55,986 nt of DNA from Corynebacterium sp. HMSC078H07 (GCF_001812805.1 NZ_KV810431.1:1459-57444), one strand, 5' to 3'. Positions 43,306 through 53,835 are shown, counted from the stretch's first letter. The notes: generated by a model from the letters alone, not told the origin. Made by a program: numbers and translations.

Positions 43306-44487
43306 CTAGCCTGGCAGGCGTACCGGCATCAGCAGGTAGGTGAAGTCCGTCTCCGGGGTGGGGAACGTGCCGTCTTCATTGGCCTCCGGCAGCTCCTCCG
43401 GCTCCGGAATCATGATGGCCGGGCGGGAAGGCTCGGTAAAGCCGAAGACAACGCGATCCGTGTGGACGACGCCAAGGCCGTCCTTGAGGTAGGACGGGTT
43501 AAAGGCGATAACAAAGCTATCGCGGCCATTGAAGGCACAGGGAAGAGTCTCCGTCGCCCGGCCAGAATCAGCACCGGCGGCAAGGGTGACCTCGCCTTCG
43601 CTGAATTCCATGCGGATCTGGGCATTGCGGTCCGTCAGCAAGGAGACACGGCGAATAGCTTCCTGCAGCGGAGCTACCTCGATGCTGGCCATGGCCGTGT
43701 GGGTTTTCGGCAGCAGTGGTGCCACGTTGGGGAAGTCTGCATCCAACATGCGGGTGGTGGTCTCACGGTTATCTGCGTGCAGACCAAACAGGCCCTCAGC
43801 TGCAATGTTCTCACCGGTACCCACGGCGATCTCCACCGGGATGTTGAGGTGAGTATCCAAGGAACGGCCAGTGTCCTGGAGAGTCTTAGCTGGAACGAGG
43901 AGCTTGGCCTCGACGTTGTCTGCAACCGGTTCCCACTCGAAGGTGCGCATGGCCAAGCGGAAGCGGTCGGTAGCAGTCATCTCCACGTGGGAGCCATTAA
44001 TCGCAATATGCACGCCGGTGAGCATGGGAAGCGTGTCATCCTTACCCGCCGCGGCCACGACCTGGCTGATGGCTTCAACGAAAAGCTGCGGGTTAATGGT
44101 GCCAGTGACCTCCGGGAGGACCGGCAGCTGCGGGTAATCATCAAGCGGGATGAGCGGCAGCTCGAAGCGCGAGGAACCACAGGTGAGCAAAACCTTGGAA
44201 TCTTCCTGCGTCATCTCCACTTCCTTGTTGGGCAAGGACGCAACAATGTCAGAAAGCAGCTTGCCGGCGACAGCAATGCGACCCGGCTCATCCACCATGC
44301 CGGCAATGCGCACGCGCGTGGAGACCTCGTAGTCAAAGCCAGTGAATTCCAAACCATTGTCATCCGCGGTGATCAGCATGGCGCGCAGCACCGGCTGCGT
44401 CACCTTTGACGGCAGACTGCGCGCGACCCATGCGACGGCGTTGGCGAGGTCATCTTTGGCAACGCGAAATGACACGGACTGGTCCAT
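43306..44487 (-). CDS. dnaN: DNA polymerase III beta sliding clamp
   Basis: A 393-residue clamp that encircles DNA and holds the polymerase; three repeated domains of about 120 residues span the protein, starting [20 protein letters not shown]. The ATG at 44487 gives the length usual for corynebacterial DnaN. The frame is open 22 codons further upstream, but that part has no family resemblance. AGGAG lies 13 nt before this ATG, a little far. The C-terminal [10 protein letters not shown] is the conserved end. Confidence 0.96.
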   Translation of the reverse strand: MDQSVSFRVAKDDLANAVAWVARSLPSKVTQPVLRAMLITADDNGLEFTGFDYEVSTRVRIAGMVDEPGRIAVAGKLLSDIVASLPNKEVEMTQEDSKVLLTCGSSRFELPLIPLDDYPQLPVLPEVTGTINPQLFVEAISQVVAAAGKDDTLPMLTGVHIAINGSHVEMTATDRFRLAMRTFEWEPVADNVEAKLLVPAKTLQDTGRSLDTHLNIPVEIAVGTGENIAAEGLFGLHADNRETTTRMLDADFPNVAPLLPKTHTAMASIEVAPLQEAIRRVSLLTDRNAQIRMEFSEGEVTLAAGADSGRATETLPCAFNGRDSFVIAFNPSYLKDGLGVVHTDRVVFGFTEPSRPAIMIPEPEELPEANEDGTFPTPETDFTYLLMPVRLPG

Positions 44488-44833
44488 GGTGGTGAGACGC
44501 TCCTCTGGTTGCGGATGGATAGATTCCTGATGGATAAATTCTTGGAAGCTCACTCCAACTTACAGGATCGCCGCGACACCACAGGAGTTTTGTCATTCAC
44601 CATCTCTGCTCTTCGTTGGGGACCGGCGGCCAGGCGGGGCATCGACGAATCACACACATCCTTTTTCTTCTTAGTTAGGGAGAAAACAAAATAGAAGTAG
44701 TAATAAGCGCTGTGGGATCTGTGGAGAACCCGTTAAAAGCCAAGCTCGTTCCGGCGAATCGATCTGTGGGCCAGGATGTGGGATCCCTGTGATCAAATGA
44801 CACAAAATGTGAGTAACTCTATCGAGGTCAGAG

Positions 44834-44988
44834 TTATACACAATCCATCCCCAAATCTATCGCTGCTGATCACAGGGTTGCCCACAAGAGAGAAACTGGT
44901 CTTGATCTGCTGTGGAATCCGAAAACGTGACGAGGATCTACAAATTACAACAGTGAAATTACACAGGTGTGGATAACGCTGTGGATAA
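44834..44988. other. DnaA boxes between dnaA and dnaN
   Basis: The 570-bp gap between dnaA and dnaN holds no gene. It contains TTATACACA (44834-44842, fits TTATNCACA), the weaker TTGCCCACA (44878-44886), and two perfect minus-strand boxes TGTGGATAA at 44968-44976 and 44980-44988, 12 bp apart. It includes the dnaN promoter and may be part of a bipartite origin or DnaA control of dnaN. Confidence 0.7.
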
Positions 44989-44997
44989 CGAAAAGCA

Positions 44998-45040
44998 CCC
45001 CTCCCAAGGCCCTCACCGTGGCGTGGTGAGGTGGGAGGGG
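44998..45040 (-). terminator. Terminator of dnaA
   Basis: CCCCTCCCA pairs with TGGGAGGGG, with an inner CCTCACC/GGTGAGG stem. On the minus strand it is followed by GTGCTTTTCG and lies 20 bp beyond the dnaA stop codon. It separates dnaA from the dnaN unit. Confidence 0.8.
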
Positions 45041-45059
45041 CGTCGGAAAGCGCGCGTCG

Positions 45060-46664
45060 TTAGCGGTGGTTCTTCACGCGTTGGGTCAGTGCCTGGATTT
45101 CGTCGTACGTGTTTCTGTTCTCCGTCATCTCCTTGCGGATCTTCCGGTCCGCATAAATGACGGTGGTGTGGTCCTTGCCGCCGAATTGATCACCAATCTT
45201 GGGCAAGGAAAGCTCTGTGAGCTCGCGGCACAGATACATTGCCAGCTGACGGGCGTGGGCCACGGCGCGCTTCTTACCAGAACCGCGCAGGGTTTCGACG
45301 TCAATGTTGAAGTACTCCGCGGTGACCTCCATGATGGCGGCCGCGGTAATTTGGCGGTCGGCCGAATCCGGTGCCAGATCGTGCAGTGCAATCTCTGCCA
45401 TTTCCATGCTGATCGGTTCGTTGACCAGGGAGGAGTAAGCAGACACGCGGATGAGCGCGCCTTCCAACTCACGGATGGAGGACTCAAAACGTGAGGCAAT
45501 GAGCTCCAGGACTGAGCGGTCGACGTCAGTGCCGTCCGCAGCGGCCTTCTTCATAAGAATGGCAATGCGCGTTTCCAAGTCCGGCGGCTGGATATCCGTG
45601 ATGAGACCGCCTTCAAAGCGGGTACGCAGGCGATCTTCCAGGGTGGTCAGCTGCTTGGGCGGACGATCAGAGGACAAGATGATCTGCTTATTTGCCTGGT
45701 GAAGCGCATTAAAGGTGTGGAAGAACTCCTCCTGCGTGGACTCCTTGCCCTCAAGGAACTGAATGTCATCCACCATGAGGATGTCCAAGTTGCGGTAGCG
45801 GCGCTTGAAGGATTCTTGGCGGTCATCACGCAGCGAATTGATGTAGTCATTAGTGAACTCCTCCGAGGACACGTACTTCACGCGCAGCCCTGGGTGCAGC
45901 ACCTGGGCATAGTTGCCGGCGGCGTGGAGCAGGTGTGTCTTGCCCAAACCAGAACCGCCCCAAATAAACAGTGGGTTATATGCGCGGGCGGGGTTCTCCG
46001 CTACAGCTACGGCCGCGCCGTTGGCAAAACGGTTGGAGGAACCGATGACGAAGTTTTCAAACGTGTGCTTCGGGTTGAGGGACTTCTCGTGATTCGGATT
46101 GTGCGCGGGTTCCTCACGGGGAATACGCGCGCCGGCTGCCTCCGGGTAGTTTGCTGGCGCGGTGGCCTGCTGCTCACTGTAGTGTTGCGCAAGCTCGTCC
46201 AGGCTGGCCGGTGAGTAGGTGGAATCCCACCTCGTGGCCTGCTGCTGTGGCTGGACCGGCTGAGACTGGTGGTCCATGCCGTACTGTGGTGCCTCAGTCT
46301 GGATGGGGCGCTGGGGCGTGGGGTCTGGTTCAACTTCAGCAGCGGCAGACGCTGCTGGCTGTTCGGGCGCTGCTTGCTGGGCGGTAATGGTTACGGCCAG
46401 GGAACAGGGGCGGCCCATGTGCTGGGACAAAGTGCGTGAGATGTGCTCCCCTAGCTCGGTCTCAATGACATTCTTGGCGTTTTCGTGTGGGGCGGCGATG
46501 AGGGCGTATCCGTCGCCGATCATGATGGGTTCGACGAGTTGCAAGTTGAGCCGCTGGCTGTGGGTAAAGTTCGGCACGCTTGAATTCGGTTGCTCAGACT
46601 GTGCCAGCAGATCAGTGACCACTGCTTTCCAGCTGGCCCTGAGGGCCGCTTGCGGATCAGACAA
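45060..46664 (-). CDS. dnaA: Chromosomal replication initiator DnaA
   Basis: A 534-residue initiator. Domain I (1-90) is followed by a long Gln/Pro/Ala-rich domain II. The AAA+ domain begins at [20 protein letters not shown], with Walker [10 protein letters not shown] and Walker [11 protein letters not shown]. Domain IV contains the DnaA-box reading segment [15 protein letters not shown]. The start codon is a TTG (46664) with AGGTAGG a few bases upstream, a weak start that could limit DnaA level. No ATG near the domain I start competes. It opens and loads the origin, probably the DnaA-box region just upstream. Confidence 0.97.
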   Translation of the reverse strand: MSDPQAALRASWKAVVTDLLAQSEQPNSSVPNFTHSQRLNLQLVEPIMIGDGYALIAAPHENAKNVIETELGEHISRTLSQHMGRPCSLAVTITAQQAAPEQPAASAAAEVEPDPTPQRPIQTEAPQYGMDHQSQPVQPQQQATRWDSTYSPASLDELAQHYSEQQATAPANYPEAAGARIPREEPAHNPNHEKSLNPKHTFENFVIGSSNRFANGAAVAVAENPARAYNPLFIWGGSGLGKTHLLHAAGNYAQVLHPGLRVKYVSSEEFTNDYINSLRDDRQESFKRRYRNLDILMVDDIQFLEGKESTQEEFFHTFNALHQANKQIILSSDRPPKQLTTLEDRLRTRFEGGLITDIQPPDLETRIAILMKKAAADGTDVDRSVLELIASRFESSIRELEGALIRVSAYSSLVNEPISMEMAEIALHDLAPDSADRQITAAAIMEVTAEYFNIDVETLRGSGKKRAVAHARQLAMYLCRELTELSLPKIGDQFGGKDHTTVIYADRKIRKEMTENRNTYDEIQALTQRVKNHR

Positions 46665-46856
46665 GACGCCTACCTTCTATGTAGTTCGAGTTCACACTGC
46701 CAGTGGTGAGAGGCCACAGGGCAGGTACTCGACCCACGTACTTGACCACTGTGCGGGTAGCGCAGTGATTCTTGTAATTATCGGGGGACGGACGGATGGA
46801 CTGTTGAGAGAACGAATGAGATTCCACCGAGGATTCCACACGATGTTTTAGTGCGT

Positions 46857-47030
46857 CACCTCGGTTTCCACAAAGTTATCCACAGGTGTGAATTGGTGGT
46901 TTATTCACAGCCTAGCGCATGGCTGTGGATAACTAATCATTGGCTCCTTAATGGCTCTGACCCGGGTATACGGCGAAAGTCTCAAGGTTCAGTTGAGAGT
47001 TATCCACACCTTGTGGGTAGCTGTGGAATT
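46857..47030. other. Probable chromosomal origin (oriC), DnaA-box cluster upstream of dnaA
   Basis: Between dnaA and rpmH, a region of about 770 bp without genes contains TTATCCACA (46875-46883), TTATTCACA (46900-46908), TGTGGATAA (46924-46932) and TTATCCACA (47000-47008), plus weaker TTCCACA copies. Genes diverge from here (dnaA leftward, rpmH rightward), as at known actinobacterial origins. An AT-rich unwinding element could lie around 47030-47045, but this is not certain by eye. Confidence 0.8.
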
Positions 47031-47434
47031 TGATTCCTTAGTTCTACCGCGTTGTCCCGAGGCTGTCTAACGCACTTTTTATGCATGCAGTAGGTCTGGT
47101 TGATTCGAACCCTGTGAAGGTGCGATGTGTCTGGGGTTGACTCGCAGCATGAGGGCCAAAAGTGGCGCTCTAGCTGGGGATAAAAACATCGATGTCATTT
47201 CGGGTACACCCAGTGTGTCGATTTGTTCTACGCCCCATCTGTCACGTAACCTGTGATGGTCTATCGCAGCAGTGCATAACGCACATGTTGCATGTGGGAC
47301 TGCCTCGCCCCGCCGCATGGCGCTATCCGGGCGAAGCCTCATCCCCGCGAACACCATTCATCAGTGGATGCTCAGGCCCAGCCGCGCCGCGCGGCGGGTT
47401 TGAGCTATCTGCGTACAACTTCAAGGAGTTAATC

Positions 47435-47578
47435 GTGGCAAAGGGTAAGCGTACCTTCCAGCCGAACAACCGTCGTCGTGCTCGTAAGCACGGCTTCCGC
47501 ACCCGCATGAGCACCCGCGCTGGCCGCGCTATCGTCGCAGCTCGTCGCAAGAAGGGTCGCGCTAAGCTCACCGCTTAA
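47435..47578 (+). CDS. rpmH: Ribosomal protein L34
   Basis: A 47-residue, very basic protein with the L34 signature [19 protein letters not shown] and the end KKGRAKLTA. It starts at GTG 47435 with AAGGAG 6 nt upstream. It is a component of the large ribosomal subunit. It begins the rpmH-rnpA-yidD-yidC-rsmG-parA-parB run that leads away from oriC. Confidence 0.98.
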   Translation: MAKGKRTFQPNNRRRARKHGFRTRMSTRAGRAIVAARRKKGRAKLTA

Positions 47579-47581
47579 TTC

Positions 47582-47950
47582 ATGCTTCCAGCCCAGCACA
47601 AGCTCACGTCCCCGAGGCAATTTCGGCGGACTATCAAGGGCGGACGCCGGGCGGGCACGCGCACCGTTGTCGTGCATATGCACATCAACACTGGTGAGGA
47701 CGCCATCGCGGCTACTGGCCCGCGATTTGGCCTCATCGTTTCGAAGGCCGTCGGGAATGCCGTGGTTCGCCACCGCACCTCCCGGCGGCTTCGTCATGTG
47801 TGCATGGCGGTGATGAGGGACGGTGCTCATGGCACTCCCCTTCCGCCGAATGTGGACATTGTCATTCGAGCCCTGCCCGCCAGCGCCGAGGCAACAAGTG
47901 AGCGCCTCGCCCGCGATATCCGCAAAGCCCTAGCAAAATGGGATATCTAA
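47582..47950 (+). CDS. rnpA: Ribonuclease P protein component
   Basis: A 122-residue basic protein that binds the catalytic RNase P RNA and helps cleave tRNA leaders. It contains [24 protein letters not shown], the RNR-type family motif. It starts 3 bp after rpmH and overlaps yidD by 13 bp. Confidence 0.95.
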   Translation: MLPAQHKLTSPRQFRRTIKGGRRAGTRTVVVHMHINTGEDAIAATGPRFGLIVSKAVGNAVVRHRTSRRLRHVCMAVMRDGAHGTPLPPNVDIVIRALPASAEATSERLARDIRKALAKWDI

Positions 47951-48216
47951 ACTCCCAGGGAGAAGAGATTCCCCCTGCCCGCGGCTTCGGGCGAGTCCTA
48001 GTTCACTGGGTGCGCTTCTACCAAAAGCATGTCTCACCCCTTAAGATGGTTTCGACCTGTCGTTTTGAACCGACATGCAGTGCCTATGCCCTCGAGGCCA
48101 TCTCCGTGCACGGAGCGCTCAAGGGAGTGGGCATGGCCGTCGCCAGGCTCTGCAAGTGTGGGCCCTGGCATCCGGGCGGATTCGATCCGGTACCGACCAA
48201 ACAACATCGAAGGTAA
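47938..48216 (+). CDS. yidD: Membrane protein insertion efficiency factor YidD
   Basis: A 92-residue protein with the conserved core [27 protein letters not shown] and [14 protein letters not shown], including the three family cysteines. YidD assists YidC-dependent insertion of membrane proteins. It starts inside rnpA (13-bp overlap), and yidC follows after 9 bp, the usual arrangement. Confidence 0.94.
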   Translation: MGYLNSQGEEIPPARGFGRVLVHWVRFYQKHVSPLKMVSTCRFEPTCSAYALEAISVHGALKGVGMAVARLCKCGPWHPGGFDPVPTKQHRR

Positions 48217-48225
48217 ACAACACTC

Positions 48226-49212
48226 GTGCTTAATTTCATCTATTGGCCAATCTCAGCCGTTCTGTGGTTCTGGCATTGGCTTCTGAGCTTCGTCCTCGAC
48301 TCCGGTTGGGGCGGAACGTGGATCATCGCCATCGTCCTGCTGACGTGGACGCTGAAAGCGCTCATGGTCAAGCCGACCATCACGCAGCTGCGCTCCTCAC
48401 GCAAGATGCAGGAGATCCAGCCGCAAATCCAAGAACTGCGCACCAAATACGCCAATGACCAGACCAAGGCTGCGCAGGAGATGCAGCGCATCTACAAGGA
48501 ATCTGGTGTGCGCCCGGTAGCGGGCTGCTTGCCTATGTTCGCCCAGATTCCGATGTTCATTGGTCTCTTCCACGTGCTGCGTTCCTTCGACCGCACCGTG
48601 GCTGTCGCGGGCGGCTTTGGCCACCCGGCAGGTGAGGCGATGTCGGAGGAGATGAACGGCTCCATCGCCAACTACATCTTCAAGCCGGAGCTGGTCCAGC
48701 AGTTCGTGGACGCCAAGATCTTCGGCGTGCCGCTCGTGGCTAACTTGCGCCTCAACTCCGGCCTGGAGATTGTCAAGCAAACCACGGTGCAGCAGGCCGC
48801 GATGATTATCGTGCCGCTCATCGCCATCATTGCCATCCTGACGCACTTCAACGCCCGCATGACGCTGAACCGCCAGGAGGCCCGCCGCGCCGCCGGCAAG
48901 ACCTCGGCACCGCAGGGCCAGAACTCCGAGATGATGCAGCAGCAGATGGCCCTCATGAACAAGATGATGCTGTGGTTTATGCCGGCCATGCTGGTCTTCT
49001 CCGGCTTCATCTGGCCCATCGGCCTCCTGTTCTACATGCTGGCCAACACCGTGTGGACCTTCTTCCAGACGCGCATCGTCTACGCCAAGATGGACCGCGA
49101 AGAGGAAGAGGAGGCGGCCGCCAAGGCCGAGCTCAAGCGGACCTCCGCTCCGAAGCCGGGCGCGCGCAAGAAGGACAACCGCTCCAAGAAGCAGCGCCGC
49201 AACAACAACTAA
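48226..49212 (+). CDS. yidC: Membrane protein insertase YidC
   Basis: A 328-residue polytopic protein of the YidC/Oxa1/Alb3 family (Gram-positive short type). It has five membrane segments and the conserved [20 protein letters not shown] stretch ([20 protein letters not shown]). The C-terminal tail is strongly basic ([19 protein letters not shown]), suited to ribosome contact. The start is GTG at 48226. It inserts proteins with or without SecYEG. Confidence 0.95.
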   Translation: MLNFIYWPISAVLWFWHWLLSFVLDSGWGGTWIIAIVLLTWTLKALMVKPTITQLRSSRKMQEIQPQIQELRTKYANDQTKAAQEMQRIYKESGVRPVAGCLPMFAQIPMFIGLFHVLRSFDRTVAVAGGFGHPAGEAMSEEMNGSIANYIFKPELVQQFVDAKIFGVPLVANLRLNSGLEIVKQTTVQQAAMIIVPLIAIIAILTHFNARMTLNRQEARRAAGKTSAPQGQNSEMMQQQMALMNKMMLWFMPAMLVFSGFIWPIGLLFYMLANTVWTFFQTRIVYAKMDREEEEEAAAKAELKRTSAPKPGARKKDNRSKKQRRNNN

Positions 49213-49235
49213 AACACGACCCAGGAGTTATCACA

Positions 49236-49865
49236 GTGCCTGAACATCAGCCTGCAACTGTGCCACTGGACCCGTCTGACGTCTTTGGATCGCGTCTGCC
49301 GCTCGCGCAAAAGTATCACGATTCGCTCGCCACGGACGGGTCCACTCGTGGTTTTATTGGCCCCCGTGAGGTCCCGCGCTTGTGGGAGCGCCACCTCATT
49401 AACTGCGCCGTGGTCGCGGAGGTGATGCCGCAGAACGCTACGCTTATCGACGTCGGCAGTGGCGCCGGCCTGCCCGGCATCCCCCTCGCCATCGCGCGTC
49501 CGGACCTCACCATCACCCTCATCGAGCCGCTGCTGAAGCGCTCGACCTACCTCAACGAGGTCGTCGACCTTTTGGGCCTCGACAACGTCACCGTCATCCG
49601 TGGTCGCGCCGAAGAGGGCCCTGTGAAGAAAGCCGTTAAGGGCGCGGATATCGTGACCTCCCGCGCGGTGGCCCCGTTGGGCAAGCTGGCCAAGTGGTCG
49701 CTTCCGCTTGTGCGCAAGGGCGGCGAAATGATTGCTCTTAAGGGTTCCTCGGTGCACGAGGAACTGGAGCGCGACGCCGCGAATATTAAGCGCGCTGGCG
49801 GTGGAAAAGCCGAGGTCATGACCATCCACGGCACCACGATTATCCGTGTCCCCCGCGTGAACTAA
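49236..49865 (+). CDS. rsmG: 16S rRNA (guanine-N7) methyltransferase RsmG
   Basis: A 209-residue SAM-dependent methyltransferase that modifies G527 of 16S rRNA. The SAM site is [17 protein letters not shown], followed by [15 protein letters not shown], and [22 protein letters not shown] is a family segment. The GTG at 49236 has AGGAG 8 nt upstream. It lies between yidC and parA, as in many bacteria. Loss of this enzyme gives low-level streptomycin resistance. Confidence 0.95.
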   Translation: MPEHQPATVPLDPSDVFGSRLPLAQKYHDSLATDGSTRGFIGPREVPRLWERHLINCAVVAEVMPQNATLIDVGSGAGLPGIPLAIARPDLTITLIEPLLKRSTYLNEVVDLLGLDNVTVIRGRAEEGPVKKAVKGADIVTSRAVAPLGKLAKWSLPLVRKGGEMIALKGSSVHEELERDAANIKRAGGGKAEVMTIHGTTIIRVPRVN

Positions 49866-49875
49866 AGTAGACGGC

Positions 49876-50724
49876 ATGACTCATCCTCGTCTTATCACCA
49901 TCGCGAACCAGAAAGGTGGCGTGGGTAAAACCACCTCCGCCGTGAACCTTGCCGCCGCGCTCGCTGACGCCGGCAAGAAGGTACTGGTGATCGACCTGGA
50001 CCCGCAGGGCAACGCCTCCACCGCCGTAGGCGCGGAACATACCTCTGGCACGCAATCCAGCTACGAGGTCCTGTTAGGAGACTGCACGGCTAATGACGCC
50101 ATGCAGCACTCCCCCGACAATGAGAATCTGTACTGCATCCCTGCCACCATTGATCTGGCCGGTGCGGAGATCGAAATGGTCTCCCTCGTGCGCCGCGAAT
50201 TCCGCCTCTACGATGCCCTCCACAACGGCTTCCTGGAGGAGCATGGCTTCGAGTACGTCTTCATTGACTGCCCGCCTTCTCTAGGCCTGCTCACCATCAA
50301 CGCGATGTCGTGTGCCGAAGAGGTCATTATCCCCATCCAGTGCGAGTACTACGCCCTGGAGGGCGTGGGCCAGCTGTTGGGCAATATCTCCATGATTCGG
50401 GAGCACCTCAACGAGGATCTCCACATTTCTGGCGTCCTGCTCACGATGTTTGATGCTCGCACCAAGCTGGCCCAGCAGGTGGCGGATGAGGTCCGCGAAC
50501 AGTTCGGTGCCGTGGTCCTAGGCAACGTAATCCCACGTTCCGTGCGCGTTTCAGAGGCGCCGGGCTATGGTAAGACGGTTATCGCTTATGACCCGTCGTC
50601 GACCGGCGCTCGCGCATACGCCGCCGCTGCACGCGAGCTGGACAAGCGCGGTGATTACACGCCGCACCCGACTACGGGTGCCATTGGCGTGAGCCCGGAG
50701 ATTTTCGCGGAACTGGAAGGATAG
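49876..50724 (+). CDS. parA: Chromosome-partitioning ATPase ParA
   Basis: A 282-residue Walker-type ATPase with the deviant Walker A KGGVGKTTSAVNLAA near the N-terminus, VIDLDPQGNAS, and FIDCPPSLGLLTINAM. It forms gradients on the nucleoid that move ParB-parS origin complexes. It starts 10 bp after rsmG and is followed by parB after 9 bp. Confidence 0.96.
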   Translation: MTHPRLITIANQKGGVGKTTSAVNLAAALADAGKKVLVIDLDPQGNASTAVGAEHTSGTQSSYEVLLGDCTANDAMQHSPDNENLYCIPATIDLAGAEIEMVSLVRREFRLYDALHNGFLEEHGFEYVFIDCPPSLGLLTINAMSCAEEVIIPIQCEYYALEGVGQLLGNISMIREHLNEDLHISGVLLTMFDARTKLAQQVADEVREQFGAVVLGNVIPRSVRVSEAPGYGKTVIAYDPSSTGARAYAAAARELDKRGDYTPHPTTGAIGVSPEIFAELEG

Positions 50725-50733
50725 GAGTAACGG

Positions 50734-51789
50734 ATGGCAAACAAGAAGGCAGACCACAAGCCGGAACAGCGTCAGGGTGGTCTGGGCAAGGGCTTGGCTG
50801 CGCTCATTCCGTCCGGCCCGGGTGCTCCGTCCCGCAAACCACACTTGGGCGATTCCGCCGCGGACATTATTCTCGGTGCCTCCACCAGTGGATCTAAGGA
50901 CACCGGCACGAAGAAGGTGCAGGGCGCTCCGACCATCCAGCAATCTTCCGGCTCAAAGAAGCGCCAGGCCAAGCCTTCTGTCATTGGCGCGACCTACCGC
51001 GAGATTTCCGTCGGTGACATCCTTCCCAACCCAAAGCAGCCGCGTACCGTCTTCGACGAGGATGAGCTGGCAGAACTGGTGCACTCCATTAAGGAATTCG
51101 GCCTCCTGCAGCCAGTCGTTGTCCGCCCCTCTGAGGAAGGCGGCTTCGAGCTCATCATGGGTGAGCGCCGCTGGCGCGCTTCCTCCAAGGCAGGTCTGGC
51201 CACCATCCCGGCCATCGTCCGCGATACTAAGGACGATGACCTCCTGCGTGACGCCCTGCTGGAAAATATCCACCGCGTGCAGCTCAACCCGCTGGAAGAG
51301 GCCCACGCCTACCAGCAGCTGTTGGAAGAATTCGACGTGACCCAGAATGAGCTTGCTGATCGCATTGGCCGCTCCCGCCCCCAGGTCACTAACATGATCC
51401 GCCTGCTCAAGCTGCCGGTCAACGTACAAAAACGCGTCGCTGCCGGAACCCTGTCCGGTGGTCATGCCCGTGCGCTGTTGGGCCTGCCGGATGCAGAAGC
51501 GATGGAGCTCATTGCGAACCGCATCGTGGCCGAAGGCTTATCTGTGCGCGCCACGGAGGAAGCCGTTACCCTGTACAAACGTGAAGGGAAACCAGCCGAG
51601 CCTACGAAGAAGCAGGCCGCCCCGCAGCCGCAGTTCTTCACCGACTCCGCTGAGCGCCTTGCTGATCGCTTCGACACCAAGGTCACCGTCACCATGGGCA
51701 AGCGCAAGGGCAAGATGGTCGTTGAATTTGGTGACCAGCAAGACTTCGAGCGCATCTTGGCTCTCATTGAGGGAAACGAAAGCAGCTAG
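50734..51789 (+). CDS. parB: Chromosome-partitioning protein ParB
   Basis: A 351-residue CTP-dependent DNA clamp. It begins with [12 protein letters not shown], a ParA-contact motif. The ParB/Srx domain contains [20 protein letters not shown] and GERRWRASS. The HTH is [25 protein letters not shown], and a C-terminal dimerisation domain follows. It binds parS near the origin; no perfect TGTTTCACGTGAAACA site was noticed in this window. Confidence 0.96.
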   Translation: MANKKADHKPEQRQGGLGKGLAALIPSGPGAPSRKPHLGDSAADIILGASTSGSKDTGTKKVQGAPTIQQSSGSKKRQAKPSVIGATYREISVGDILPNPKQPRTVFDEDELAELVHSIKEFGLLQPVVVRPSEEGGFELIMGERRWRASSKAGLATIPAIVRDTKDDDLLRDALLENIHRVQLNPLEEAHAYQQLLEEFDVTQNELADRIGRSRPQVTNMIRLLKLPVNVQKRVAAGTLSGGHARALLGLPDAEAMELIANRIVAEGLSVRATEEAVTLYKREGKPAEPTKKQAAPQPQFFTDSAERLADRFDTKVTVTMGKRKGKMVVEFGDQQDFERILALIEGNESS

Positions 51790-51798
51790 CTCCCAATC

Positions 51799-52374
51799 AT
51801 GCTTATTGAGGCCGTCAAGGAAGGTGTTGCCATCAACCCCTTGGCGGCCCGATCCATTTTTTGGGAAATGAAGTCTACGGTCGCTGATCCCGCCTTCGAG
51901 AAGGAAGCGTGGCTGAGCGCTACCCTGCTGAGCTACGGCGAGTGCGGTTTCACCGTGGGCGATGAGGCTACCGTCTTCTTTTGCCCACCGGAGCTTGCGC
52001 CCGGTGCGGCTAAGCTGCCCACCTCCCCGGTTTCTGAGGACGCCGTGTTGGTGTCTTCTTTGTTTGTGAAGTCGGAGCGCGCGGCGAAGGGCTTGGAAGC
52101 CGTGCTTCTCGACGCCACAATAATGCACCTCACCTCCCGCGATGCCACCGCGCTGGAAGCATTCGGCTACCGCGATGCTCGCCAAGCCGAGGACTTGTTG
52201 CGCGACAAACCTGGTCGCATTGGCCTGCTTCCAGTGGAAACCCTGGAGTCAGCTGGCTTCATGGTGGTGCGTGATCACCCCATCACGCCTCGCCTGCGCT
52301 TGGAACTTCCCCCTGCCTTCGACCTGCTCACTGCCGCCGCGGTGGAGGACCTCCTCGCCCGTGCCTTGGCTTAA
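51799..52374 (+). CDS. GNAT-like protein downstream of parB
   Basis: A 191-residue soluble protein with the layout of an acetyltransferase-like fold (VLVSSLFVKSERAAKGLEAVLLDATI, then EAFGYRD and GLLPVETLESAGFMVVRDHP). A GNAT-like protein at this place after parB is common in corynebacteria. The acetyl-CoA loop RGxGxG is weak (SERAAKGLE), so activity is uncertain. It starts 9 bp after parB and ends before a terminator. Confidence 0.7.
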   Translation: MLIEAVKEGVAINPLAARSIFWEMKSTVADPAFEKEAWLSATLLSYGECGFTVGDEATVFFCPPELAPGAAKLPTSPVSEDAVLVSSLFVKSERAAKGLEAVLLDATIMHLTSRDATALEAFGYRDARQAEDLLRDKPGRIGLLPVETLESAGFMVVRDHPITPRLRLELPPAFDLLTAAAVEDLLARALA

Positions 52375-52471
52375 AACTTGGGCCTACAAAGACTCGTTGA
52401 ATAGACGTGTGTGAGTTGCCTTTTCACTGTTGCACACTGCGGTTAAACCCTTTATGGTTGTAGATACGCAC

Positions 52472-52517
52472 ACCACACCCACTCTCGGATTCAACCGTGA
52501 TGGTGTGGTTTTCTTTT
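52472..52517 (+). terminator. Terminator after the parAB-GNAT unit
   Basis: ACCACACC (52472-52479) pairs with GGTGTGGT (52502-52509) and is followed by TTTCTTTTC. The 22-nt loop contains a small CGG/CCG stem. It lies 98 bp after the GNAT-like gene and 68 bp before the convergent cwlM end. Confidence 0.7.
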
Positions 52518-52584
52518 CGGGGACAACTGGGGGTCCGAGCTTAGACTGCTGATAGCGGAGCAACATACAACGTTGCCCCACTTC

Positions 52585-53769
52585 TTACGAGGATCGCTCT
52601 GCGCGCAGGAGTTCGTCGAACCGGTACGTGCCGGTCACGGCGGTGTCGTCATCGAGGAGATACAGACGCTTGACGGCAACGACGATGGCCTCGGCGATGT
52701 CATCGCGGCAATCCGGGTTGGTGAGGATAGCCACGTCCTTGGGGCTGGTGAGGTATCCCAGCACCACCTGTACGACCGGCATCTGTGTCAGGCGCAGCAG
52801 CGCCCACGTGCGACCGTGGTTGCGGCAATTTCCCAGCTCAGTGCGTGCAACGATCTCACGCTGGATGAAGCCGGAGAGCGTCTCGCCAATGAGGGAGGAG
52901 TTGCCAGACTCCGAACCGAAGTAGAAGGTGGCCACGCCGTTGGCTTTCTCCGTGGGGTACTCATCGCAGGCGAGGGAGATGACAAAGTCGGCGTCGAAGG
53001 CGTTAGCTAGGCCAGCGCGGTCGCGCACGGAAGGATCGTCGGTACGCGGGCGGGAAATGATGGTCTCCATCCCAGCGGCAATCATGCGGCCGGCGACGCG
53101 CTCAGCGAGATCCCAGAGGATCTCCTCCTCCGTGATGTCGCCATAACGGCCTTTGACCGTGCGGCCGGTGTTGAAACCACCGAGGCTCGGGTCGATGACG
53201 ACGCGCTTGCCGGCCAGCTTCGGGCCGGCGTTGCGCACGCGCTCACGCTCTTGGATGTTGTGCGCCGAACCACCAGTGATGCGACGGCCCAAGAGGCTTA
53301 GTGCATTAATGGTGGCTGGGCCGCAAATGCCGTCACTACGCAGGCCACAATTGAGCTGGTACTCCGCCAAGGCGGCGTAGGTAGCCGGCCCAAAATGGCC
53401 ATCTATGCGTTCCTGGTAAAAACCGAGTTCCTGCAGTTGTTCCTGAAGTTGGGAGACATCATCGCCTACCTGCAGGTTGCCCGGCTCGTAGGCCAGAACG
53501 CGGGCACCCAAGGAATATGAGGCTTGGCGCAGTTCGCGCAGCGTTAGCTCATCGATATCACCGCTGGGCACAATACCGCGTGACTGTTGGAAAGCCTTGA
53601 GGACTTGGGAGAGGTCTGCGTCGAAGTGCTTATCGGCTTCGGAGTACTTCTGCTTCTTCCAGTCGGACAACGTCCCCTGGTAGTCCGACATAAGACCGAG
53701 GCGGGCAAGGGTTGCGCGTGCTTCGGCGACCCGAACACTCTGGTCACCAACCCGTAGAACGCGGTTCAC
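52585..53769 (-). CDS. cwlM: CwlM-like regulator of peptidoglycan synthesis (degenerate amidase)
   Basis: A 394-residue protein without a signal peptide. Two peptidoglycan-binding domains (about 1-85 and 100-165) precede an amidase_3-like domain (about 188-375). Its zinc and catalytic residues are altered. DPGHGG of active amidases reads DPSLGG, SIHANA reads SLACDE, and the C-terminal Glu motif reads VVLGYLTSP. In mycobacteria CwlM is cytoplasmic or membrane-associated, is phosphorylated by PknB, and then stimulates MurA. The C-terminus TGTYRFDELL holds threonines where phosphorylation would be expected. The GTG at 53769 has GAAAGGGG upstream; a frame-open extension to 53817 is less likely. 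Confidence 0.85.
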   Translation of the reverse strand: MNRVLRVGDQSVRVAEARATLARLGLMSDYQGTLSDWKKQKYSEADKHFDADLSQVLKAFQQSRGIVPSGDIDELTLRELRQASYSLGARVLAYEPGNLQVGDDVSQLQEQLQELGFYQERIDGHFGPATYAALAEYQLNCGLRSDGICGPATINALSLLGRRITGGSAHNIQERERVRNAGPKLAGKRVVIDPSLGGFNTGRTVKGRYGDITEEEILWDLAERVAGRMIAAGMETIISRPRTDDPSVRDRAGLANAFDADFVISLACDEYPTEKANGVATFYFGSESGNSSLIGETLSGFIQREIVARTELGNCRNHGRTWALLRLTQMPVVQVVLGYLTSPKDVAILTNPDCRDDIAEAIVVAVKRLYLLDDDTAVTGTYRFDELLRAERSS

Positions 53770-53835
53770 ACCTACCCCTTTCGTGATCAAGGTGGGCGCA
53801 CCTTGGTGCGCCGTCAACGAGTTAAAGAATACCAG

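Noticed and set aside
44760..44810. TGTGA-N6-GACAC as a possible GlxR (CRP-like) site between dnaA and dnaN
   Set aside because: The right half does not match TCACA well and DnaA-box-like sequences in the area resemble it.
47000..52600. parS site near parAB
   Set aside because: No TGTTTCACGTGAAACA or close variant was noticed by eye. A pattern search with two mismatches is needed before concluding that it is absent.
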